Below are positions 27,100-35,512 of a DNA stretch of 64,000 bases, one piece after another; positions within the stretch are counted from its first letter, which is position 1; each line of letters begins with the position of its first letter. The notes below the pieces were generated by a model that saw nothing but the letters and a program-made list of their open reading frames with translations, ran no database searches and was not told where the DNA came from. This stretch comes from Methylopumilus sp947499625 (GTDB lineage: Bacteria > Pseudomonadota > Gammaproteobacteria > Burkholderiales > Methylophilaceae), in contig OZ248397.1 of assembly GCA_965234475.1 (NCBI GenBank), positions 1,178,001 through 1,242,000 on the forward strand, written 5' to 3'. The position numbers and the translations under genes were made by a program.

Positions 27100-28329
27100 A
27101 TGCAAATTCGGAATCGATTCTGGCAAGGCATCCTTTCCAAAAAAATGTTGGTATGTATTTTTACTGGCTTTACTTCAGGGCTCCCTCTTTTTATTCTGAT
27201 CAGCTTATTACCTGCATGGTTGAGATCTAATCAATTAGATCTCAAAGCGATTGGTCTTTTTGCGCTCATCCAGCTTCCCTATACATGGAAATTTTTATGG
27301 GCACCTTTCTTTGATCGCTTCAGTTGGCCCATGGGTCGTCGTCGTGGCTGGTTATTATTCTTTCAAGCGCTTCTTTTAATCAGTATTCCACTATTGGGTT
27401 TTTATAATCCCCAAACTGATCTTACAATGATTGTAGTGATTGCCACACTCATTGCATTTTTAAGTGCAAGTCAGGATATTGTGATTGATGCTTATCGTCG
27501 AGAACTGTTATTAGATAAAGAATTGGGTTTAGGTAATGCAGTACATGTGAATGCTTATAAGATTGCGAGTCTTATTCCAGGCTCTTTATCCCTTATCTTG
27601 GCCGACCATTTTGATTGGCAAACTGTATTTATAGTGACAAGCCTTTTTATGCTGCCAGGTCTTGTTTTAACTTTTGTAATTAAAGAGCCTAAAGTACAGA
27701 AAATGAAAAAGCGTGATTTAGCATCATCACTGCTGCTTCCATTCCAAGAATTTATGCATCGACATGGTTTAAAAAGTGCTTTAACCATTCTTCTTTTTAT
27801 CTTTTTTTACAAATTAGGTGACAGCATGGCGACTGCATTAGCTACGCCTTTTTATTTGGATCTAGGATTTAGTAAAACTGAAATTGGTTTGATTGCAAAA
27901 AATGCTGGTCTTTGGCCAAGTGTCATAGGTGGACTCGTGGGGGGTGTTTGGATGATGAAACTAGGTATCAACCGCGCCTTATGGATCTTTGGTTTTCTTC
28001 AGATGATCAGTATTTTGGGTTTTGCCTGGTTAGCTCACATTGGCTATAGCCCAGAATGGTTAGCCATTGTCGTAGGCTTCGAGGCTTTCGGGGTAGGTTT
28101 AGGCACTACAGCTTTTGTGGCTTTTATTGCAAAAACCACCCATCCACTTTATACCGCCACGCAATTTGCACTTTTCACAAGCTTAGCAGCTGTCCCTCGA
28201 ACACTTGTAAATGCTTCTACTGGCTACCTTCAAAGTCTTTTTGGTTGGGAGAATTTCTTTATTCTTTGTTTCCTTCTGGCTATTCCTGGTATGGCATTAC
28301 TTTACAAAATCGCACCGATTAAAAATTAA
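27100..28329 (+). CDS. ampG: AmpG-type muropeptide permease (MFS)
   Basis: Inner-membrane transporter that brings GlcNAc-anhydroMurNAc peptides into the cytoplasm for recycling. About 12 hydrophobic segments; the opening FTGFTSGLPLFILISLLPAWL, then FLWAPFFDRFSWPMGRRRGW and SASQDIVIDAYRRE are typical AmpG motifs. I use the ATG at 27100 rather than the TTG just before it. 409 residues. Its substrates could be freed by lytic transglycosylases such as MltA (61832) and its products recycled through Mpl (51883). It overlaps the convergent xthA by four bases. Confidence 0.93.
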   Translation: MQIRNRFWQGILSKKMLVCIFTGFTSGLPLFILISLLPAWLRSNQLDLKAIGLFALIQLPYTWKFLWAPFFDRFSWPMGRRRGWLLFFQALLLISIPLLGFYNPQTDLTMIVVIATLIAFLSASQDIVIDAYRRELLLDKELGLGNAVHVNAYKIASLIPGSLSLILADHFDWQTVFIVTSLFMLPGLVLTFVIKEPKVQKMKKRDLASSLLLPFQEFMHRHGLKSALTILLFIFFYKLGDSMATALATPFYLDLGFSKTEIGLIAKNAGLWPSVIGGLVGGVWMMKLGINRALWIFGFLQMISILGFAWLAHIGYSPEWLAIVVGFEAFGVGLGTTAFVAFIAKTTHPLYTATQFALFTSLAAVPRTLVNASTGYLQSLFGWENFFILCFLLAIPGMALLYKIAPIKN

Positions 28330-29099
28330 ATCGTATAGTCAATGATCAATGGCGCATGATCGCTAAATTTTTCTCCCTTAAAGATTGAAGCTTTAGTAAT
28401 CTTATCTTTTATAGATGGATGAGCAATTTGATAATCAAGACGCCATCCCACATTTTTAGCATAGGCCTGCCCTCGATTGCTCCACCAGGTAAAAGACGCA
28501 TCAGTCGCATCAGGGTGAAGCGTGCGATAAGTATCTACCCAACCCACGCCTTCAAATAAATCAGTCATCCATTGACGCTCTTCGGGCAAGAAGCCTGAAT
28601 TCTTTTTATTCCCTTTATAATTTTTTAAATCAATTTCTTTATGTGCAATATTGATATCTCCACAAAGAATCATCGGCAAATTTTCTTCCATACGTTTTTT
28701 TAAATAAGGGAGCAAGTAATTTAAGACTTCAAATTTAAATGTTTGTCGCTCTTCACCACTTGAGCCTGAAGGTAAGTAGATTGAAACAACACTTAAATTG
28801 TCATATATAAGTTCGAGATAGCGACCTTCGCTATCAAAAAGTGGGAGCCCTATTTCAGAAATAATTTTATTAGGTTTTCTTTTGGCATAAATACCTACGC
28901 CGCTATAGCCTTTTTTCTCTGCAAAACTAAAATAGCTCATGTAATCACGATAGTTTTTCATGTCATGGCTTAAATCACTTTCATGCGCTTTCACTTCTTG
29001 CACACAAATGAAATCTGCCCCTTGTGAATCAAGCCAAGTGAAAGCTCCTTTATTCGATGCAGATCGAATTCCATTCATGTTTAGCGTTATAATTCTCAT
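28326..29099 (-). CDS. xthA: Exodeoxyribonuclease III / AP endonuclease
   Basis: Mg2+-dependent EEP-family nuclease for base-excision repair. MRIITLNMNGIRSA gives the first Asn, VQEVKAHE the metal Glu, CGDINIAH the catalytic Asp/Asn, and SDHAPLIIDY the final Asp-His pair. 257 residues. It is divergent from pyrE with only 23 bases between the two start codons, so at least one promoter must lie inside a coding region. Confidence 0.95.
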   Translation of the reverse strand: MRIITLNMNGIRSASNKGAFTWLDSQGADFICVQEVKAHESDLSHDMKNYRDYMSYFSFAEKKGYSGVGIYAKRKPNKIISEIGLPLFDSEGRYLELIYDNLSVVSIYLPSGSSGEERQTFKFEVLNYLLPYLKKRMEENLPMILCGDINIAHKEIDLKNYKGNKKNSGFLPEERQWMTDLFEGVGWVDTYRTLHPDATDASFTWWSNRGQAYAKNVGWRLDYQIAHPSIKDKITKASIFKGEKFSDHAPLIIDYTI

Positions 29100-29122
29100 A
29101 ATTCATCTCTACCGATTTATCT

Positions 29123-29767
29123 ATGGATCATTCAAGTCAAGAGTTTATCGAATTTGCCTTAAAAAAACAGGTTTTACAGTTTGGTCAATTCAAAACTAAA
29201 GCCGGTCGTCTAAGTCCTTATTTTTTTAATACAGGCCTTTTTAACGACGGTGAAAGCTTAATGAAGCTCGGTATGTTTTATGCTAAATCTATTGAGGCTT
29301 CAAAAATTCCATTTGATATGCTCTATGGCCCAGCTTATAAAGGCATTCCGTTAGTTACCTCTATTGTCATTGCATTTGCGAGCCTAGGCCGCAACGTGCC
29401 TTTTGCATTCAACCGTAAAGAAAAAAAAGATCATGGTGAAGGGGGCGTTATTATTGGTACTCCTTTAAAAGGGCATGTTCTGATTGTCGATGATGTGATC
29501 TCTGCTGGTACTTCTGTAAATGAGTCTGTGAATATTATTCTAGAAGAGGGTGCCAAGCCTTCTGGCGTGGCTATTTCGATTGATCGAGAGGAAAAAGGTA
29601 CTGGATCGCTCTCAGCTGTCGAAGAAATAAAAGAGACACATCATTTGCCTGTCTGTCATCTCACTTCTTTACAAGAAATTATGCGCTATATTGAACGTCA
29701 CGAAGAGTACGCAACTCATATGGGCGCCATGCGCGTCTATCAAAAAGAATACGGTATTACAGCTTAG
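29123..29767 (+). CDS. pyrE: Orotate phosphoribosyltransferase
   Basis: Adds phosphoribose to orotate in pyrimidine synthesis. Opening SSQEFIEFALKKQVLQFGQF and AGRLSPYFFNTGLF match the family, and the PRPP loop is HVLIVDDVISAGTSV. 214 residues, near E. coli length. A single-gene + island between xthA and gatB; its stop overlaps gatB by four bases. Confidence 0.96.
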   Translation: MDHSSQEFIEFALKKQVLQFGQFKTKAGRLSPYFFNTGLFNDGESLMKLGMFYAKSIEASKIPFDMLYGPAYKGIPLVTSIVIAFASLGRNVPFAFNRKEKKDHGEGGVIIGTPLKGHVLIVDDVISAGTSVNESVNIILEEGAKPSGVAISIDREEKGTGSLSAVEEIKETHHLPVCHLTSLQEIMRYIERHEEYATHMGAMRVYQKEYGITA

Positions 29768-31194
29768 CTTAATTTTTTCTTGAGCAAGTCATTGACCTGA
29801 CTAGGGTTTGCCTTACCTTTAGACGCTTTCATAATTTGCCCTACAAGTGCATTAAAGGCTTTGTCTTTGCCTGATCGATATTCATCGACCATCGCTTGAT
29901 TATTTTTTAAGACTTCATCAATCATCGTTTCAATTAGACCACTGTCTGAAACCTGTTTTAATCCTTCTGACTCAATTAATACATCAATTTCGAGATCAGG
30001 GCTCATCCATAACTTTTCAAAAAGTTGTTTAGCGCCGTTATTCGAAATCGTACCATCTTGAATGCGTTTTAAAAGTAAGCTCAACACTTCAGGCTTAATC
30101 GGCGAATGTTCAATCGATAAATTATGTTCATTTAATTTAGAAAATAATTGCCCTAAAATCCAATTGGCAATTTGTTTGGGCTCAGCTCCTTCTTTTAAGG
30201 TCGCAAAGAAATAATCTGCGACATGCTTAGCACTTGTAATACCGCCAGCATCATAGGATGACAATTGATAATCTTTTTCTAATCTGGTTTTCATGAGATG
30301 AGGCAGCTCAGTCATACCTGCTTTAATTTGACTAATTTTCTCATCGGAAATTTCTAATGGTAAAAGATCAGGATCTGGAAAGTAACGATAGTCATTCGCT
30401 TCTTCTTTGGAGCGCATCGCTTTTGTTTCTCCTGTTTCAGGATTAAAAAGTACGGTGGCTTGTTGAATCGTTTTGCCTTCCTCTAACATCTCAATTTGCC
30501 ATTGCGTTTCATAATGAATGGCTTGCTCAATAAATTTAAATGAATTTAAATTTTTAATTTCGCGACGTGTACCTAATTTATCTGTACCCTTTCGCTTCAC
30601 GGAAACATTAATGTCGCATCGGAAACTTCCTTCTTGCATGTTGCCATCACAAATACCAATCCATTGAACGAGCTCATGTAATTTTTTTGCATACGCCACA
30701 GCTTCTAATGCTGAAGTCATATCAGGCTCAGACACAATTTCTAGAAGTGGTGTTCCTGCACGATTTAAATCAATACCTGTGCCATTCTCAACAGCGCCAT
30801 GAGATGATTTCCCTGCATCTTCCTCTAGGTGCGCACGCGTAATGCGCACTGTTTTTTTAATCTCGCCTACTTCAATTTCAAGCGATCCTTTGCCGACTAT
30901 AGGTAATTCATATTGGCTAATTTGATAACCTTTAGGCAAGTCTGGGTAAAAGTAATTTTTACGAGCAAAAATAGATCTCGACGCTATTTCAGCATTTGTT
31001 GCCAATCCAAATTTAATAGCACATTGAACTGCCTCATAATTTAAGACTGGAAGTGTGCCTGGAAGTGCAATCGATAATACACATGCTTGTGTATTAGGTT
31101 CTGCACCAAATGCCGTCGATGCACCTGAAAAAATTTTAGTTTTGGTTTGAAGTTGTACATGCGTTTCAATACCAATCACGACATCCCAACTCAT
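29764..31194 (-). CDS. gatB: Asp/Glu-tRNA amidotransferase subunit B
   Basis: tRNA-binding kinase subunit of GatCAB, which turns Asp-tRNA-Asn and/or Glu-tRNA-Gln into the correct amide. It opens with WDVVIGIETHVQLQTKTKIFSGAS and continues with YPDLPKGYQISQYE and NLNSFKFIEQAI; the C-terminal YqeY-like tail domain is intact. 476 residues. It overlaps gatA by four bases. Its partner here is probably the non-discriminating AspRS at 6359. Confidence 0.97.
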   Translation of the reverse strand: MSWDVVIGIETHVQLQTKTKIFSGASTAFGAEPNTQACVLSIALPGTLPVLNYEAVQCAIKFGLATNAEIASRSIFARKNYFYPDLPKGYQISQYELPIVGKGSLEIEVGEIKKTVRITRAHLEEDAGKSSHGAVENGTGIDLNRAGTPLLEIVSEPDMTSALEAVAYAKKLHELVQWIGICDGNMQEGSFRCDINVSVKRKGTDKLGTRREIKNLNSFKFIEQAIHYETQWQIEMLEEGKTIQQATVLFNPETGETKAMRSKEEANDYRYFPDPDLLPLEISDEKISQIKAGMTELPHLMKTRLEKDYQLSSYDAGGITSAKHVADYFFATLKEGAEPKQIANWILGQLFSKLNEHNLSIEHSPIKPEVLSLLLKRIQDGTISNNGAKQLFEKLWMSPDLEIDVLIESEGLKQVSDSGLIETMIDEVLKNNQAMVDEYRSGKDKAFNALVGQIMKASKGKANPSQVNDLLKKKLS

Positions 31195-32648
31195 GAAAGC
31201 GCTCCTTCGGGCACGGCTTTATGCCAATCAGTTGCTTTTTGAAATTGATGCGCCACATTCAACATACGTGCTTCATCAAAATAATTACCAATAATTTGCA
31301 AACCTACTGGCAATTTATTGACGAACCCTGCAGGAATACTCATGCCTGGCAGTCCTGCAAGATTAGTCGCAATGGTATAAATATCTTGTAAATACATGGT
31401 CACTGGATCGTCAATTTTTTCATTTGCTTTAAAAGCAGTCGATGGTGCAGTAGGTCCCATGATCACATCACACAATTGAAAGGCTTTTTTAAAATCTTCT
31501 GAAATAAGATGGCGTATTTGTTGTGCCTTTAAATAATAAGCATCGTAATAACCTGCACTTAATACATAAGTGCCAATTAAGATACGACGTTTCACTTCTT
31601 CCCCAAATCCTTCTTGGCGAGTCTTAGAATACATATCCATAAGATCATCATATTGACTTGTGCGATGGCCATACCGCACACCATCGTATCGGGATAAATT
31701 ACTTGAGGCTTCAGCGGGTGCTAAAACATAATAAACAGGAATGGATAGATTGGTATTAGGCAAACTCACATCCACAATCGTGGCACCTAATTTTTTGTAT
31801 TGATCAATCGCAGCTTCAATTAATTTTGCAACGTTACTATCTAAACCTTCTGCAAAATATTCTTTAGGCAATCCAATTTTTAAGCCTTCAATCGGCCGAT
31901 CAATATTTTTTGTGTAATCTTCTTTTTGATGATCAATTGATGTCGAGTCTTTGGGATCAAAGCCTGCCATCACATTCATCATCATGGCACAGTCTTCGGA
32001 TGATTTTGCCATGGGTCCTGCTTGATCTAAGCTTGATGCAAACGCAATCATGCCGTAGCGAGAGACTAATCCATAAGTTGGTTTTAAACCTGTGAGGCCG
32101 CATAAGGAAGCTGGCTGCCTAATAGAACCTCCTGTATCTGTCGCCGTAGCGCCAGGACACATGCGAGCCGCAATCGCTGCTGCACTGCCCCCCGAACTTC
32201 CTCCAGGCACGCGTGTAAGATCCCAAGGGTTTTTAACGGCGCCAAAATAAGATGTTTCATTCGATGACCCCATAGCGAATTCATCCATGTTAGTTTTGCC
32301 TAGATTAACAGCACCCACCTCGTTAAATTTCCTCACAACTGTCGCATCGTAAGGCGCTACAAAATTATGAAGCATCTTGGAGCCGCAAGTGGTGAGCCAA
32401 TCTTCAGCACAAAAAATATCTTTTTGCGCTATAGGGACACCTGTGAGAGCATCCCCTTCGCCTTTTTGAATTCTTTCATCTGCAAGCCTAGCTTGGGCTA
32501 TTGACCTATTTTCATCGACTGTAATAAAGGCATTAATCTCAGGATTCTTTTTTTTGATGCTGGCAAGATAATCTGTCGTGATTTCGACGCTTGATGTTTT
32601 CTTTTCTCTCAAAAGGCTTGAGAGCTCTTTAATGCTCCAGTCTTGCAT
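31191..32648 (-). CDS. gatA: Asp/Glu-tRNA amidotransferase subunit A
   Basis: Amidase subunit that frees ammonia from glutamine for GatB. The amidase signature with the Ser-cisSer-Lys triad is visible: the Lys in VPIAQKDIF, GGSSGGSAAAIAARM and DTGGSIRQPASLCGL. 485 residues. It lies two bases after gatC and overlaps gatB by four bases, forming gatC-gatA-gatB. Confidence 0.97.
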   Translation of the reverse strand: MQDWSIKELSSLLREKKTSSVEITTDYLASIKKKNPEINAFITVDENRSIAQARLADERIQKGEGDALTGVPIAQKDIFCAEDWLTTCGSKMLHNFVAPYDATVVRKFNEVGAVNLGKTNMDEFAMGSSNETSYFGAVKNPWDLTRVPGGSSGGSAAAIAARMCPGATATDTGGSIRQPASLCGLTGLKPTYGLVSRYGMIAFASSLDQAGPMAKSSEDCAMMMNVMAGFDPKDSTSIDHQKEDYTKNIDRPIEGLKIGLPKEYFAEGLDSNVAKLIEAAIDQYKKLGATIVDVSLPNTNLSIPVYYVLAPAEASSNLSRYDGVRYGHRTSQYDDLMDMYSKTRQEGFGEEVKRRILIGTYVLSAGYYDAYYLKAQQIRHLISEDFKKAFQLCDVIMGPTAPSTAFKANEKIDDPVTMYLQDIYTIATNLAGLPGMSIPAGFVNKLPVGLQIIGNYFDEARMLNVAHQFQKATDWHKAVPEGALS

Positions 32649-32650
32649 GA

Positions 32651-32938
32651 TTATTCAATCACCTGGGGCACGATATATAACCCACCACTCACTTCTGGCG
32701 CGATTTTTTGTAATTTTTCTCTTTGATTTGTTTCTGTAACAATATCTTCACGGAGTCTTTGTGTGACCGATTGCCCATGCGACATAGGGGAAATGTTGGT
32801 GGTATCCACCTTTTTCATATCTTCAATAAGATTTAATATGCCCGATAATTTTTTAATCGTCGCATCCGCTTCTTCTTCCGTAATTTTGATGCGTGCTAAA
32901 TGGGCAATTTTTTTGATTTCGTCATGTGTAATTGACAT
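32651..32938 (-). CDS. gatC: Asp/Glu-tRNA amidotransferase subunit C
   Basis: Small 95-residue scaffold that wraps around GatA and GatB. The opening ITHDEIKKIAHLARIKITEE and the late REDIVTETNQREKLQKIAPE are typical. First gene of the operon, divergent from mreB. Confidence 0.95.
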   Translation of the reverse strand: MSITHDEIKKIAHLARIKITEEEADATIKKLSGILNLIEDMKKVDTTNISPMSHGQSVTQRLREDIVTETNQREKLQKIAPEVSGGLYIVPQVIE

Positions 32939-32997
32939 ACAAATAGAATTCCTGTTTTTCTAGAGAAAAGCTGTTAATTTATTGATCAATATCATGT

Positions 32998-33003
32998 ATT
33001 ATA
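32998..33003 (-). promoter_or_regulatory. Possible -10 element of the gatCAB promoter
   Basis: On the minus strand a consensus TATAAT lies about 60 bases before the gatC start in the gatC/mreB gap. I see no good -35 box at 16-18 bases from it, so this is tentative. Confidence 0.3.
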
Positions 33004-33070
33004 CCCTGATTCTATTGACCTTTCTTGGGTTTGAAGCGTCACTTTTTTTAAAGAAATCCTAACGATAAAC

Positions 33071-34132
33071 ATGCTTAAAAAATTATTCAGTTTTGATCAA
33101 TTTATGGCTAATGATATTGCCATCGATTTGGGCACTGCGAACACACTCATCTACATTCGAGGCAAAGGTATTGTCTTAGATGAGCCTTCTGTTGTAGCAA
33201 TTCGTCATGAAGATGGCCCTAATGGTCCTTATAGCAAGAAATCTTTGTTGGCGGTCGGCATCGAAGCTAAAACAATGTTAGGTCGATCACCTCAAAATAT
33301 TCAAGCGATTCGTCCGATGAAAGATGGGGTGATTGCTGATTTCAATATCACGGAAGAGATGATTAAGTTTTTTATTGCAAAAGTGCATGACACAAGATGG
33401 TTTGTGCCAAGTCCACGCATTATTATTTGCGTACCTTACGGTGCAACTCAAGTGGAGCGAAGGGCTATTAGAGAATCTGCTGAAAGAGCGGGTGCAAAGC
33501 AAGTGTTTCTAATTGAAGAGCCTATGGCGGCGGCGATTGGTGCAGGACTTCCTATCAGTGAAGCTACAGGATCCATGGTCATTGATGTAGGTGGGGGCAC
33601 GACTGAAGTCGGTATTATTTCTTTAGGCGGTATTGTGTACGCCAAATCTGAACGTGTGGGTGGCGACAAAATTGATCAGGCCATTATTGATTACTTAAGG
33701 CGAAATTACGGCACATTGATTTCTGATCCTACGGCTGAAATGATTAAGAAAAAAATTGGTACTGCATTCCCGATGTCTGAAATTTTAGAGCTCGAAGTCA
33801 CGGGTCGAAATCTTGCTGAAGGACTCCCTCGTCGACTCAAAATTAATAGTAATGAAATTTTAGAAGCTCTGCAAGAGCCTTTAAATCAAATTGTTAGCGC
33901 TGTGAAATCTGCACTTGAACAAACGCCGCCTGAATTAGGTGCCGATATTGCCGACAATGGTATGGTATTAACCGGCGGTGGTGCCCTTTTAAGAAATCTC
34001 GATCGCTTAATTATGGAGGAAACAGGCATTCCTGTTGTAACCGCAGATGACCCTCTCACATGTGTTGCGCGAGGCTGTGGCAAAGCACTTGAATCGCTTG
34101 ATCAATTCTCGACCGTATTTACTCACGAATAA
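33071..34132 (+). CDS. mreB: Rod shape-determining protein MreB
   Basis: Bacterial actin that guides lateral wall synthesis. Actin-fold motifs are IAIDLGTANTLIY (phosphate 1), VIDVGGGTTEVGIISLGG (phosphate 2) and the adenosine loop MVLTGGGALLRNLDRLI. 353 residues. It opens the mreB-mreC-mreD-mrdA-rodA-rlpA block, the classic elongasome order, and implies rod or curved cells. Confidence 0.98.
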   Translation: MLKKLFSFDQFMANDIAIDLGTANTLIYIRGKGIVLDEPSVVAIRHEDGPNGPYSKKSLLAVGIEAKTMLGRSPQNIQAIRPMKDGVIADFNITEEMIKFFIAKVHDTRWFVPSPRIIICVPYGATQVERRAIRESAERAGAKQVFLIEEPMAAAIGAGLPISEATGSMVIDVGGGTTEVGIISLGGIVYAKSERVGGDKIDQAIIDYLRRNYGTLISDPTAEMIKKKIGTAFPMSEILELEVTGRNLAEGLPRRLKINSNEILEALQEPLNQIVSAVKSALEQTPPELGADIADNGMVLTGGGALLRNLDRLIMEETGIPVVTADDPLTCVARGCGKALESLDQFSTVFTHE

Positions 34133-34165
34133 TTTTTTTGCTACTTCATTAATAGTTAAAGCTTA

Positions 34166-35044
34166 ATGATTAAATCTCATCAACGTTCATCTAAGCTTTT
34201 TAATAAAGGCCCTTCACTTTTATCCAAATTATTGTTGCTCATATTCATATCGATTGTATTAATGGGCGTGGATTTTCGTTTTCATTATTTAAAAAATATT
34301 AGGCAGGCAACGAATGTTTTCACCAAGCCTTTTCATACATTACTTAACTTACCAAGCGATATATACCATCTCACAACAGAATACTTTTCAAATCAATCTC
34401 ATTTGATTCATGAAAATGAAGCATTAAAACTCAATATAGACAGCCTTAAAGCTGATCTTCAGCGCTTTGATTTTATAGATCAAGAAAATAATCAATTAAA
34501 AAATTTACTCGAAGTAAAAAATGCGCATAAATTTAAAACTGAAGCTGTCAGTATTATTTATTCGCGCTTCGATCCTTTTAGTCAAAAAATTATTATTGAT
34601 GGCGGTCAAAATAAAGGCTTTCAAGCAGGTCAGCCCGTCATTAACGCATTAGGCCTTGTAGGGCAAATCAGTAGTGTTTTTCCAGAAACAAGTGAGGTGA
34701 CACTCGTTATTGATAAAAAAATGTCTGTGCCTATTCAAATACAAAGAAATGGTTTAAGAGCAATCACAAATGGCAATGGTCAAAACGAAACGATTTCGCT
34801 CCCTTACTTACCCAAAAGTGTCGATGTAATGAAAGGTGATGTTTTAAAAACATCAGGTATTGATATGATCTACCCAGAGGGCATTGCCGTTGCAGAAGTA
34901 TTAGAGATTAACAACAATCCTAAGCTGCCTTTTGCAAAAATTATTTGTAAGCCTATCTCAGCAATTCGCAATCACGCGCATGTTCTAGTGGTCACCCCTA
35001 TTGTCAATAATGTAGCACCTACAAAAAATGACCAGAAAAAATAA
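34166..35044 (+). CDS. mreC: Rod shape-determining protein MreC
   Basis: Bitopic inner-membrane protein whose periplasmic part activates PBP2-RodA. One membrane segment (about residues 20-40), a coiled-coil stretch (about 80-115, ENEALKLNIDSLKADLQRF), then the two beta-barrel domains with INALGLVGQISSVFPETSEV. 292 residues. The end overlaps mreD by 17 bases. Confidence 0.95.
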   Translation: MIKSHQRSSKLFNKGPSLLSKLLLLIFISIVLMGVDFRFHYLKNIRQATNVFTKPFHTLLNLPSDIYHLTTEYFSNQSHLIHENEALKLNIDSLKADLQRFDFIDQENNQLKNLLEVKNAHKFKTEAVSIIYSRFDPFSQKIIIDGGQNKGFQAGQPVINALGLVGQISSVFPETSEVTLVIDKKMSVPIQIQRNGLRAITNGNGQNETISLPYLPKSVDVMKGDVLKTSGIDMIYPEGIAVAEVLEINNNPKLPFAKIICKPISAIRNHAHVLVVTPIVNNVAPTKNDQKK

Positions 35045-35492
35045 ATTGTTTATTATTTCTTTAATCATCGCGATGATGATTAATCTCATTCATATTAATA
35101 TTTTTAATACTGATTTAACACCTGATTTTATTTTACTCACGCTCATATTTTGGTTCTTTAAAAATCCAAATAAAGTATCCATCTCAACATTTTGGCTTGT
35201 AGGCCTCATCAATGATATCTTTATGGGGGATCTTTTAGGGCAATATGCACTCACTTATGCGTCTTGTTATTTTATTGCGCAATATTTCATAAGTAAAATC
35301 ATACTTAACAATAAGTATCAGATATTACTTTATGTTTTCTTAATATTTTTAAGTGCTCAAATTATCATGTTGATCATTAATCTTACGCACGACCTTCATT
35401 ATCCAGGGTTTAGCTATTATCTTCAAAGTATCACAGCTATTTTCATATGGCATGCATTCTCTAAATTTAAATTTTTTAAATTAGATCGCTAA
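35028..35492 (+). CDS. mreD: Rod shape-determining protein MreD
   Basis: 154-residue polytopic membrane protein with about five hydrophobic segments and the family-like region PDFILLTLIFWFFKNPNKVS and WLVGLINDIFMGDLLGQYAL. Sequence is poorly conserved in general; position between mreC and mrdA makes the assignment firm. It starts inside the mreC coding region. Confidence 0.9.
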   Translation: MTRKNKLFIISLIIAMMINLIHINIFNTDLTPDFILLTLIFWFFKNPNKVSISTFWLVGLINDIFMGDLLGQYALTYASCYFIAQYFISKIILNNKYQILLYVFLIFLSAQIIMLIINLTHDLHYPGFSYYLQSITAIFIWHAFSKFKFFKLDR

Positions 35493-35512
35493 ACACTTAA
35501 GGCCACCTTAAG

